A stretch of 64,000 nt of DNA from Symsagittifera roscoffensis (lineage: Eukaryota > Xenacoelomorpha > Acoela > Convolutidae), in the NCBI RefSeq assembly GCF_963678635.1, contig NC_087062.1, positions 10,090,670-10,154,669 on the forward strand, written 5' to 3'. Each line of letters starts with the position of its first letter. Within the stretch, counting starts at the first letter, position 1. Positions 22,104-31,739 of this stretch are shown piece by piece. The position numbers were made by a program, and so were the translations under genes. The notes below the pieces were generated by a model. The model ran no database searches, was not told where the DNA came from, and worked only from the letters and a program-made list of their open reading frames with translations.

Positions 22104-23062
22104 TGTCTGACCTTCCCGCGGAGCGTCTAGATTACCGCCAGCCACCGTTCTCGAACTGCGGCGTCGATTATTTTGTACCATTTCATGTAACCATTCGTCG
22201 ATCTTCCGAGAAACGCTGGGGTTTTCTATTTACTTGCTTAACGACTCGCGCAATTCACATTGAGTTGGTTCCATCCATGGACACAAGTTCATGTGTGATG
22301 GCTATCGAGCGCATTATTTCTAGGCGAGGAACACCCTCAATAATTTGGTCGGACAACGGAACAAACTTTGTAGGAGCCGAAAAAGAGCTTCTTCTGTGCA
22401 TCAAAAATTGGAACGCAGAAGCTCCACTGTCGCTCGTACACAAAGGCATTAAGTGGAAGTATACTCCGCCAAGTGCACCACATCAAGGTGGAGCATGGGA
22501 GCGAATGGTGCGCAGTTGTAAGCGTGTGTTTTATGCAATCTTAGGGTCAAGAAAGTTGACTGACGAGATTTTGAACAAAACCATGTGCCTAGTTGAAGGT
22601 TCACTAAACGCCCGTCCACTCACTCCCGTTTCTGACGACCCCGATAGTCTTGAGGCTTTGACGCCGAATCATTTCCTCTTAGGTCAGCACAGTCTAACGT
22701 TTCCGTCTCTAAGGTCGAATGAAAACTATTCTCACTCTAAGCGCTATGCCCGTGCGCAGTCGTACGCAAACGCAATTTGGAAGCGATGGTTAAGTGAGTA
22801 CGTCCCTACACTCAATAAAAGAGTTAAGTGGCATGCTCCTCCCGAATACTCTTTGAAAACGGGAGATATGGTGTGGTTAGTTGAATCCACTAGCCCTAGG
22901 GGCCACTACCCACTAGCACGCATAACGTCGCTAAACTACGGCAAAGACAACACCGCCCGCTCCGCAAACCTAAGGACCGTTTCCGGAAACTACACTCGGC
23001 CGCTCGTTAAGCTCGTTCCGGTTCTCGCTCCTTCGGGGGTGGAGGATGTTAATGCTACATAG
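22100..23062 (+). pseudogene. pol: BEL/Pao pol, segment 3: integrase catalytic core and C-terminus
   Basis: 320 aa in a frame again -1 to the preceding ORF. The catalytic acidic residues are D23 (GVDYF), D85 (WSDNGTNF) and E134 (GGAWERM), all present. The region LFTCLTTRAIHIELVPSMDT is diagnostic of BEL/Pao integrases, and DUF5641-like sequence follows (RVKWHAPPEYSLKTGDMVW). The stop codon TAG lies 13-15 bp inside the 3' LTR, and the polypurine tract overlaps the last coding codons. It is intact in itself but depends on upstream frame changes for expression. Confidence 0.88.
23035..23046 (+). other. Polypurine tract of the BEL/Pao element
   Basis: gggggtggagga directly precedes the 3' LTR (23047). 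This is the expected place for the plus-strand primer of reverse transcription. It lies inside the integrase reading frame. Confidence 0.7.
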
Positions 23063-23504
23063 CATTAAAGTATGAAAGTATAGTATAAAGCCAGTATAGT
23101 TGCTTAGCAATATCAGCTATATAGCTCAGCGTATACATAGTGCGTTCCGGGGAGTTCGGCGTGGGTTCGATTCTCACCTAAGTCGTTTCATTTGAGAATC
23201 CTATTTGAGCCGAACCTGACAGAACATAAAATGCTAATATTTTAATCGGTTCAAAATTGGTTTGCAATTGAGTTTCTGTTAATTAAACTGCGTGAACTAA
23301 GTATAAACTCATTGTGAAAAAACACATAAATCACACAAATCAGGGCATGAACAAGCCCACTTTTTAACTTGATACGTGTAATGTTGTTGCTAATTCCGTG
23401 CAATAAAAATTACTAAAATTTGCCGTTTATTGATTCTCTTGAATTAAACCGATTCTGTTTACTGTTTTTATAAGTTATAAAAAAAGTTATAAAAAAGGCC
23501 AGAA
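23047..23504 (+). repeat. 3' LTR of the BEL/Pao element
   Basis: 458 bp, about 99% identical to 13528-13984. It is followed by ta and then the target duplication acag (23507-23510), after which module B copy 3 resumes. Confidence 0.92.
23122..23173 (+). promoter_or_regulatory. tRNA-like A-box/B-box block inside the 3' LTR
   Basis: tagctcagcg at 23122-23131 and ggttcgattc at 23164-23173. In this LTR the T-arm (gtggg ttcgatt ctcac) pairs at all five positions, with one G-T wobble, so the arm is better preserved than in the 5' LTR. A Pol III start from this copy would read into flanking genomic DNA. Confidence 0.6.
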
Positions 23505-23506
23505 TA

Positions 23507-23673
23507 ACAGGTAAAATATCTTTTCAAATTTAGGCTCAGGACAACAATAGTTTTCGAATGATATAAAAATATTCCGTCAAAAATGGCTAGTTAAAAGTAG
23601 AAAACTGTCTGAAGAAAAAAAAACCCACCACGAGCACAAATATTCCGTTACTTTCGTATCGAAAGTCGGAACA
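23507..23673 (-). repeat. Module B, copy 3, right part
   Basis: Continues the copy broken at 13526. acaggtaaaatatcttttca follows directly from the left part, and it ends at gtatcgaaagtcggaaca. Confidence 0.85.
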
Positions 23674-23825
23674 AAAAGTGCCTCCGATTATTACAAAAAT
23701 TGGCATGCAGACTAATTTTGGCCAAGACAAACATATTTTGTTGCAATATTTTACCTTGTACAACTTCTCGTTATACCATAAATACAGTGCTTATGTGATT
23801 CGGGGGAAAAGGAAAAGGAGCTCAT
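23674..23825. repeat. Half of a variant MITE
   Basis: Contains ttggcatgcagactaatttt, ttaccttgtacaacttctcg and an end gggggaaaaggaaaaggagc, matching the right part of the MITEs at 24049-24239 and 25808-26002. From 23826 to 24040 I see no gene or recognisable repeat. Confidence 0.6.
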
Positions 23826-24048
23826 ATTTGGACTTCAAACTTTACATTTTAAAACCACCTTTATACCAAAAGATTGGTGCTTAAACAACAAAAAAGGCAA
23901 AGAGGTAAAATGCTGCATTAAAATGGATTTCACTTCCTGCAGAAACTTCGCAAAAAAAACATACCTTCTACAGAAACACGCATCTGTACAAATCAAAAAA
24001 TAATTAAATAATTGGTGCCAAGTGCAGTTTAATTTATATAATTGATTG

Positions 24049-24239
24049 GGCTCTTTTTCCTTTCCCCCACCAGCGAAATTTTGCTAGTAAAATTTTGTTC
24101 ACATTATCGGGTTGTTACAAAAACTGGCATGCGGACTGACTAGGCTATGACAAACATATTTGGTGTTCATACTTAACCTTGTAAAACCCCTCGTTACAAC
24201 ATAAAATTGATGCATGTGTGGGGGAAAGGAAAAAGAGCC
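24049..24239. mobile_element. MITE (variant body) with perfect 8-bp target duplication
   Basis: 191 bp. Terminal inverted repeats are ggctctttttcctttccccc and gggggaaaggaaaaagagcc. The octamer attgattg flanks both sides exactly (24041-24048 and 24240-24247). It has the same termini as the 11551-13250 MITEs but a different body (ttggcatgcggactgacta, ttgtaaaacccctcgttac), so the family has at least two internal types. 24248-24560 is intergenic with nothing recognised. Confidence 0.92.
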
Positions 24240-24691
24240 ATTGATTGTTTGTAATCAATCCTAGACACGATTTATTATAACAAGGGTTAGTAAAACGGTA
24301 CTTTCGTTAAGAGTAAATTCAATTTGTTTCTTCAACGTATGATTCAGACACTGAATTAGACGTAGAGGTCAACATCTAGACAGACCTAGATTGATTGACA
24401 GGCAGGTACCTGCTCACCTTTAGTAGTGATAAAAGAAACTCTCTCAAGAATCTAAATAATTATTGGTATCAACAGAAATGATTGATATCCAAATTTGTAG
24501 CTCCTCACAATTAACCAAGAGGTCACATGAAATTTACATGTTCTGCTGAAAAGAAAAGAAGAGCCCTCTTTTCCAGTTTCTTCCCACCTTTCATTTTCAG
24601 AATTTTAAAAACTACTATATTGTCGTAACGCGAAGAAAACTGGCACGGTGAACAAACCAACATTCATACGTAATATCGTAACACACGCGTG

Positions 24692-25293
24692 GCTTTACCC
24701 CCTTATTGTTCCGACTTTCGATACGAAAGTAACGGAATATTTGTGCTCGGTGTTTTTTTTTCTTCAGACAAATTTCGACTTTTTAACTAGCCATTTTTGA
24801 CGGAATTTTTTTATATCATTCGAAAGGTATTGTTGTTCTGAGCTTAAATTTGAAAGATATTTTACCTGTGATTTTTTTTGCTAAAGTTATGGGGGTTTAA
24901 AGATTGCCATTTTGGCCAATTTGGGACAATTAACGTGCGATATTTTTCGCGCTATTAACGCGTAAGCGGAGAGTTAATCCGTCTTAAAATTGTTCCAAAT
25001 TGGTTGAAAGAAGCTTATTTGCCATGATTGATTTGTTACAAGGAGCTAAATCTATCTTTTTGTACTTTAAATGGCGTGTGGGGGGATGATTTTCATAAAA
25101 ATTTCAAATTTTAGAAAAAAAATTTTTTATTTTATTTAGTTACATTTAATTTTTTAATGTTATTACTGCTCCATAAAACCTTAAAAGGCGGTCGGAACAT
25201 TCAGGGCTTCGCCCTGATACGAGCAGTCTTGTTTCACTTAAGCATCAATTGTTTGGTATAACGAGTGGTTTTACAAGGTTAAAGGGCTGGAAA
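24692..25293 (+). repeat. Module B, copy 4, enclosed by MITE-type ends
   Basis: Module B runs from ttattgttccgactttcg (24703) to gagcagtcttg (25231). Just before it is ggctttaccccc, and after it come MITE-like sequence in reverse (gcatcaattgtttggtataa, gtggttttacaaggttaa) and an end gggctggaaaagggc. 24560-24690 holds another MITE fragment. Either module B inserted into a MITE or, more likely given repeated co-occurrence, it is the interior of a longer element with these termini. Confidence 0.7.
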
Positions 25294-25807
25294 AGGGCAC
25301 AAAAGCATAGTATGGCGTTACTTACCAAGTTCGCTTGTTTGGGGATCCTGATCTCTTTAGAAGAAGAAGAATGGTAAATTGAACGTCTTATAAAGACAAA
25401 TGATTAAATTGAGTTTTCAGTTTTAAAAGGAATGTTTTAAAAGGAGTGTGTTGGAGCAGAGTAAACCTGATCTCTTTGACTAATGTGTTGAACAGCTGTT
25501 TGTTATGTTTTTATTTTACTCACAAATACATCGCATTGTCAAAGGGCAACTAGGTTTTCTGTTGGTTTAACAGAAATAGAAGACGTACGTGAAAGGTAAC
25601 CGGTTTCAAAATCCTCAGATGATTGTAAAGAGTGCGATTGTAAAGAGAGATCTGGTTATATCATCATTTTCGATCCCACTAGTTAGGACTAATCACGTGT
25701 TTTCTTTCATAATTGTTGCAATTTACTTAACTAGAAAAACCGGGAAACCATTTTTAGCAAATTCTTGAGCTGTGGCGTTGTCATCAGAGCTCATCATTTG
25801 TAGGATT

Positions 25808-26002
25808 GGCTCTTTTTCCTTCCCCCACCTTCAAAATTTTACGAGTGAAATTTTGTTCACGTTATCCGAATGATACAAAAATTGGCATGCGAACTAATAT
25901 GGCCATGACTAAAGTTTGGTCTTCATATTTAACCTTGTAAAACCCCTCGTTATACCATAAAATTGATGCTTATGTGAGGTGGGGGAAAAATGAAATAAAG
26001 CC
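25808..26002. mobile_element. MITE (variant body) with near-perfect 8-bp target duplication
   Basis: Starts ggctctttttccttccccca and ends gggggaaaaatgaaataaagcc (right terminus decayed). Flanks are gtaggatt (25800-25807) and gcaggatt (26003-26010), 7 of 8 matching. The body matches 24049-24239. The interval 25294-25799 shows no gene. Confidence 0.8.
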
Positions 26003-26404
26003 GCAGGATTTTTGATGCTGCTCCTCCAATTTGCTCCGCTCCCGGGTTGACGTCCGTAGAAGAAAAATGCTTGTCATACAGTTTCATATATGAAATGTAT
26101 GAAAAAAATGCTTATCATACAATTTTCATGCAAAATTTAAAAAGCGTTTTTGAAAATTTTTAATGAACATTTTTGTCAATTTGCCTTCTTTTCTCCTTGA
26201 TTCAATTTTTCTCTCAACCAGTAGCGGTTGAAGTTTTCAATTTTCAAGTTTTCCATTTTCTCAGCTTACTTGCATGTTATAATTGCCCCGCTCAAGGTCC
26301 CGGAATAATTTTTTGACTTTGTTGGTCGCGGAAATGTTGAATCTGATACCAAAAATCCATAGCCTTGACAGGGTTTTAATTCGCGGACAAACAGGTAGTG
26401 TTTT
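26003..26404. other. Intergenic; short palindromic catacaatttt motifs
   Basis: At 26066-26130 the motif aaatgcttgtcatacagttt and its near reverse complement recur, resembling the blocks at 62510-62730 and 62860-62900. No coding region is supported. Confidence 0.5.
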
Positions 26405-26525
26405 AAGTCGCGGCTGTCAAAAAATTATAAGCGGAATGGTCGAAAAATTAGTCTCGGCTTCTTCAAAAAATTAGTCGCGATGTGGTCAAAAAATTAGTCG
26501 CGGCAAGGTCGAAAAACTTGTCGCA
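26405..26525 (+). repeat. Short tandem array of about 27-bp units
   Basis: Four to five units of the form ggtcgaaaaattagtcgcgg occur in a row with small changes (at about 26430, 26455, 26485 and 26505). CG-rich caps on an A-rich unit set it apart from the surrounding AT-rich DNA. Confidence 0.7.
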
Positions 26526-26959
26526 AAAAACAAAAAACATTCATCAAATATACAGAAACATTAAATGACAAATAGCACGGGTTTACTTTTTAGCCAAAGC
26601 AATTTTGATTTTCATTTAAGTTTATTGGGTTTCAGTTGTAAAACAGTTGCAAATAGCAAAAATTCGAGTATATATGTACTTTTAAATTGCAGTTAGCTTG
26701 ACCAGCGTATTTGCTGATCATAAAGAGGACCGCTAGAGTAATCCTACACATGGTCCCAAGATCAACTGCAAACAATTTTTGGAGCCACAATATTTAAAAC
26801 TGAATGCTTGAATTTACGAGGTAAGGTATGAAGAGCAAATATGTTTACAAAATTACCCTTTTTACCATATAAAATTTCGAACGTTATGACTACGTAAATT
26901 CAGTTTTCCAAAACTAACTTCAATTGTGAGGAGGAAAGTGGAAACGAGCCCAGTAGCCG

Positions 26960-27192
26960 ATTTGAGGGGCGGAGGGCTGCGAACGCCTTCCCTCTCAGGG
27001 GTCCGACTGACCCTGAAACTTTCTAAAAAAAGCCTAATAATGGCTTTTTTGGCCTATTTTTTCAAAAACTTGCTTGCGGCGCAGAAAATTTGTCAAAATA
27101 AGGTCTTCATAGTGATTCAGGAGAGCTCAGAAAAATAATTTCTACAAAGTTTTCGATTTTTTTTTTTGAATTCCTAGATCCGCCCCTGCTCT
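26960..27192 (-). repeat. Dispersed repeat R, copy 1
   Basis: Reverse-oriented relative of 53621-53853, 54466-54735 and 62241-62490. Read on the minus strand it begins aggggcggatctaggaattc and includes tttctgagctctcctgaatc and ctgcgccgcaagcaag. It has no coding capacity. The intervals 26526-26959 and 27193-27906 on either side contain nothing I can annotate. Confidence 0.7.
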
Positions 27193-27910
27193 CAACAATG
27201 CAATTTCTTCATTTACAAAAGAGAGATTCTGCTGATCAGACTTTAATCAATCGCAGTTTTTTTGTCTAAACTAAGCCGTTGTTTGAGCTTCTGGAGCTTA
27301 ACAACGAAGAAAGATTGAGCGTCTTAGTGCTCGTGTCAACAACGGGTTAGATTGTCATTTGGTTTGATTTTCAATTACAATTTTTTTTGTATTGATCAAT
27401 CCGCTTCTGCTTATTCTAATTTTAGGTCTGCTCTGCTCTTGGACCATTCTTCTTATAGACGGCAACTCCTGATATCACCAAAATCAAATATTTACAATAC
27501 CTCGTCTTGACAATTTTAATCGAAATATCGCCCTAATTGAAGATTTGAGAAGAATTTTCAAAATGAGTTTTGAGATTTTGCTATAAATTTAAAATTAAAG
27601 TTATACAAAGTTTTAAAATTTAAAATGAAGATGTCTAATTTAATCAATATTATTCAGAAGTAAACATTCCGAAGAAAATTATTCAGAAAAAAGTATTCAG
27701 AAGTTGATCCATGACAAGACTTTCCAGACTCAAACTCCTCGACTGGACTATTCAATTTAAGTCTGAATCTGGATTTGGCGTTTTAAAATAAGTCTGTGAT
27801 TGTCCTAGGGTATGCAGCTTTTAAAAGGAACTGGGCGCCATAAAAAATCAGTTTTTAAGCAAATTGGTCAGAATTTTTTTTGAACAATCTTTTGTGATAA
27901 GCTAGTAAAT

Positions 27911-28318
27911 TGAGTTAGGACCTTTGTGTAACTCATAGAGTAATTTCGGATAGGGTACACCGTCTGCTCGTCACGCTATCTTATTTTCGGCCGGATAGAT
28001 TCGTGCAACTTCTTAGTCTAATACCGATCCTAATCTTACTCTTATATCTACTAGTCTCAGGGTGTTTAACTAGTCTCTGCTAGGCTCAATAGATCTAGGG
28101 TATACTGGTTTATTGCGGCTGCTGAAGTACTCGGGAGAGTCCAACTATTTTCTAAGTTAAATTCAAATCTCTCTGGTGCTGAAATTACAAGTAATTTCAG
28201 CACTTACAAATAAGTGGATTGTTAGTTAGATGGATCATGATTGGTTAATATTAAATACTTTACATTGGTAAAATATCTAATTTATCCAATCATAAAATGT
28301 AGTTTAGATCAGGTTCCA
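27911..28318 (-). repeat. 3' LTR of the 18.9-kb element
   Basis: 408 bp. Compared with the 5' LTR it lacks a 16-bp duplication (around tccagttaaattcaaa) and differs by about six bases, four of them clustered near 28045. The minus-strand sequence next to it (ggatggg) is a short candidate polypurine tract at about 28319-28326. Confidence 0.93.
28176..28203. promoter_or_regulatory. Perfect 13-bp inverted repeat in the 3' LTR
   Basis: gtgctgaaattac, a 2-nt centre, then gtaatttcagcac. As RNA it would be a stable hairpin; as DNA it is a palindromic binding site. It is also present at 46696-46723 and, with compensated base changes, in the old LTR at 8595-8622. Confidence 0.75.
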
Positions 28319-29930
28319 CCCATCCGGGTTTTATAGAGTTTTTTAGAATAGTTTTTCTGCAATTCGAAGGATGGATGATGGACGTTGGTATCTGGCGAAC
28401 ATCATATTTCTTGTCCGTTTTCTCTTGTTAGAGAAGTTCCAGGATGCTGGAATTAGGGACATCAAACGTTGTGTCTTCTTGCGACAACGACTGTGTTTCC
28501 GCAACAAACTCAAATCTGATTTCAGAATGGTTGGCTATGTCAGGTTTTTCTGATTCTCGTGGAGAACTTCTTTTGTGTCTGATCTTGTCTGGGAATGGCG
28601 TGGAGATTGTGCGTGGAGGGGATGCCTGGTTACTCGGATCTGTACGTATACTTGAACATCGAGGTGGTCATTGGTCTAGTTCAATGAAGTCCTTTTCTGC
28701 GAAGTCTAGTCGTACTCTAAATCCTTTGAGTTGTGATTGTGAGCGGCATATCGATTGTAGTTGGCCATTCTTTCTCGAGTGTAGTGGGGTCGTTTTGTCT
28801 TTGGATGTTCGTCCTTGGTGTTGTATTCTGATCTATGTATTGCATAATGTAATTTACATTTTATAAAGCTTTTATTAGTTTAATATTTTTTAATTATGAT
28901 TTTAGTTAGTTGTTTTCACAAAAGCTTTTTGTTTTAGTTCAGTTATTTTGAAGAGTAACTCACCCTTGAGTAGCTCTTATTAAAAATAGGAGTGTGGTCA
29001 CAAAGCGTGGATGTAGCGCGATGGGTTAGGCCGGCTATAGCATGCTCAGGACGTCCTCTTCTGGTGGGTTAGGCCAGGAGTGGGAGTATGATTGCATGCG
29101 GTTTTTGTGAGAGGTCCTGTTATGTGACAACGTTTTATGTTAGGTTTGTTGTGGTTTTTCTTATGTTTTGTTGGTTGTGTCCTTTTTCCAAAAATCAAAT
29201 TGTTTGTGGTATGGGTTTGTCTTTCGACTTTTTTGTGTTTTATTATTTCTTTCTTAGACTTTATAATAGTCTTCAAAAGAATAAATTATCCAGTTTTAAA
29301 CTGGGTTAATCCGGTTTGGGTACCGTTGGTTTCCTTTTCTTAATCATGCTGTTATTCTATGATTTGTGGTGTTTAGTAAGCTGCGTTGGTTAGTGTTGTT
29401 TAGTGTATAATTCCTTTCCAACCGGGTTAAAGAAAAGTTTGAAACGTGTTATCTTGTGTTAGAGTTGTTGAGTGTGAAAGCTTGAAACTGAAATTCATTA
29501 TTTTAAACAATTCTTCGTGGGCGAGCTGTGCGAGTTTGGATAGAATTGTTGTGCGAGTGAATGAAAATATCAAAAGGTTAGTACTGCATTTGCTTCTTAT
29601 TAATTTACTACATAGAAATTCAAATTTTACTGCTATTTGTTGGGAAAAATTAAGTTACAAATTTTCATGATTATTAGATTTACTGCTTGTGGGGGAAAAA
29701 TTTATAAATTAAATTACTGCTTTGGTATTATATTTATTTAATTGTTGGTGCAAAAATTTAATAGAGTTTTAAACAGTTGTTGAAGAAGTTTGCTATTTTT
29801 TATTTTTCTTTTGTGAATTTTTCAGATGATCGTTGGATGAAGGCTAAAATGCTAAATAAGACGTGGATAAAGAATGGTGAGTTTCTAATATTTTAACTAG
29901 TTAGTAATATGTATAATTCATACTTACCTG
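28319..29930 (-). other. 1.6-kb 3' region between the last ORF and the 3' LTR
   Basis: No long ORF on the minus strand. At about 28700-28860 one frame reads a run of charged residues (RERMANYNRYAAHNHN), and other short frames follow in a different phase (FRVRLDFAEKDFIELD), all ended by stops. It could be a decayed gene or untranslated sequence. Near 29090-29300 a Lys-rich 76-codon frame exists without support. On the plus strand a 140-codon frame (28444-28866) has no recognisable domain and I do not call it. Confidence 0.5.
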
Positions 29931-31739
29931 TTAGTCGTCGGGGAAGAAACCGTGGGGGAAAATGTCGTGGATGAGATCTGAAATTGTTAGTAATTTAGCT
30001 AAAATGCGGATGATATTTTTAGTTTGAAGCAGTGTCCAAAGCAATTGAAGTGCTTTAATGGTGGTTAGTTCTTCAGTGCCAACTGCAAATTCATGAGGTG
30101 TGTTTTGTATTAGATTATATAATTTGTGATTAAATTTAGTGTTATGGATGAATTCTAAAATGGGGATTTCTATAGGTTGTACAAACTCGTGTGGGATAAG
30201 GAAGGGTCGGGATTCTTCGGCGTTGAAGGTCTTGGTGATGGGGCAGAAGATATACGTTTGGGTTATGGGATCGTAATTTCGAAGAATACCATGAAGGTTA
30301 GTATCTTTAATGCAATATGTGAAGTTAAGAAAGAATGGTGAGGTGTATTTTGAATTGATGAATTGAAAACGATGGTGTGGTTGTCTGGAGGGAGTGTGTA
30401 GATCAAAGTGATTTTGGATGAAACGATAATATGTATATGTGTGAGTTTGTTTAGTGCGCAACATAATATCGTGTGAGCAGTGCAAATCTCTTTCATGTGG
30501 TGCAAGGAAATGAAAGGTTAGTGAAAATATTTGGAAGCGTTCTTTAAAACTTTCGTAGGCTTGCGTGTCTGTTAGTGCTTCTGAAATAATGTGATCAAAC
30601 TTGCGATCGAAGATATTTAGTGTAAATACATATGGTGTTTTAATGAAAAATTTCTCGGTGATTTGTGGGTTAGCGAAGCGATCGTCGTCTAAGAATTGAT
30701 CTTGGTTAGTTCTGATGATGTTATGATCGTAATATTCTAGTGTATATTCATTAGCTCGGGGTGCAGTGTGTGTTTTTAGTGATTTTTTATATCCAATGTA
30801 GGTAAATTGTCTAGGTGTTAGTGGTGTAGTGAGTCGATATAGCATGTCTTTATTTCGTTCTATATCGATGTGAGTGTTAGATAAAGGTAGGCAAAGGGGA
30901 TTAGTAAAATGATAATATGATGTCCAATGGAGTGTAGGCATTAAAACGTGTTCGTCTACAAAGCTACGTGTTTCGTTAGTGTCGTGAGGGGTATTTAAGG
31001 TGTATTGTGGAAATGAGGGTAAGGTGATAGCTAAAAATTCTTTTGTGTTAGTGTGATTTGGATGATTTATATATTCACGGGCTGTTCCTGGTTTTGCTGG
31101 GAAGGGATGGTTGGGGAACTTTCTTTTAAAAGTGCGGTAAGCTCTATTAGTGCTGAGTGAAGATTCAGTAGATGTGGATGATGGTGCTAATGATTCAGTA
31201 TAAATTGAAGAGGGTGTAGGGGTAGGGGGGTTGGATGAATCTATTGTGGATGAAATTTGGTTTATGGTTGGGGTGTCAAGGTGGTAGGGTTGTTGTTGTA
31301 GGGTAATAAAATTATCTAGTTCTGGGGAGATTCGGGGGGTGTCTGGAGAATGAGATGATTGGTCTGAATGAAGTGAGGAGTAGGTTGGAGTGACTTGGGA
31401 AGCATAAGAGGGTGTAGAATTGATTGGGTCAGGGTTATTTGGTAGTATGGGTTGAAAAGGGGGTTGGGAAAAATTTGAAGAATTGGTGTGGAAATTATTG
31501 GATGGAGATGGTTCAGAGTCGGCAAATTCATCGGGGGTTTCAATATTCGGGTTATTGAGTTGTGAAGTGGAGTATAAAACTGAGATGTGTGAATTAGTAT
31601 CGGAATTCATGCCTGATGTTACATTACTGGATGGGAAATCGGGTGGCGGAAAAGCAAAAAGTGGTATTATTGTAATTGGAGTGGTGAGGTTGGTTTGGTG
31701 GGAATTTGATCGGTGTAGGGATCCGAGTTGTCGGCTCAT
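29931..31739 (-). CDS. 602-aa protein of unknown function, last ORF of the element
   Basis: The ATG (31739-31737) overlaps the TGA of env (31738-31736) as ATGA. Residues 1 to about 200 are a Ser/Pro/Thr/Asn-rich, probably disordered region (PSSIYTESLAPSSTSTESS). A folded-looking domain follows to the end. It is rich in aromatic residues and His (residues EHVLMPTLHWTSYYHF, RFQIFSLTFHFLAPHERDLH) and finishes in a hydrophobic helix-rich segment (IKALQLLWTLLQTKNIIRIL) and an acidic end (FFPDD). No signal peptide or clear transmembrane segment. I recognise no family. The 602 codons are uninterrupted although pol and env of the same copy contain stops, which suggests little time or selection to keep it. 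It could be a structural/tegument-like or regulatory protein, but nothing in the sequence shows which. Confidence 0.8.
   Translation of the reverse strand: MSRQLGSLHRSNSHQTNLTTPITIIPLFAFPPPDFPSSNVTSGMNSDTNSHISVLYSTSQLNNPNIETPDEFADSEPSPSNNFHTNSSNFSQPPFQPILPNNPDPINSTPSYASQVTPTYSSLHSDQSSHSPDTPRISPELDNFITLQQQPYHLDTPTINQISSTIDSSNPPTPTPSSIYTESLAPSSTSTESSLSTNRAYRTFKRKFPNHPFPAKPGTAREYINHPNHTNTKEFLAITLPSFPQYTLNTPHDTNETRSFVDEHVLMPTLHWTSYYHFTNPLCLPLSNTHIDIERNKDMLYRLTTPLTPRQFTYIGYKKSLKTHTAPRANEYTLEYYDHNIIRTNQDQFLDDDRFANPQITEKFFIKTPYVFTLNIFDRKFDHIISEALTDTQAYESFKERFQIFSLTFHFLAPHERDLHCSHDIMLRTKQTHTYTYYRFIQNHFDLHTPSRQPHHRFQFINSKYTSPFFLNFTYCIKDTNLHGILRNYDPITQTYIFCPITKTFNAEESRPFLIPHEFVQPIEIPILEFIHNTKFNHKLYNLIQNTPHEFAVGTEELTTIKALQLLWTLLQTKNIIRILAKLLTISDLIHDIFPHGFFPDD

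Larger units (their letters stand above)
13528..23504 (+). mobile_element. BEL/Pao LTR retrotransposon, young, pol frames broken
   Basis: Two LTRs of 457 and 458 bp enclose a leader with repeats, an extra ORF, gag, protease, RT, RNase H and integrase in the BEL/Pao order. The LTRs differ by five substitutions and one A-run indel (about 99% identical), so insertion was recent. It interrupts a module B copy and is flanked by ACAG (13523-13526 and 23507-23510). The gag-protease frame and the three pol frames follow one another with shifts, so this copy probably makes no complete polyprotein as it stands. Confidence 0.95.

Noticed and set aside
28444-28866. 140-codon plus-strand ORF in the 3' region of the large element
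   Set aside because: No domain, antisense to the element, Cys/Ser-rich composition as expected from chance reading; no supporting signals.
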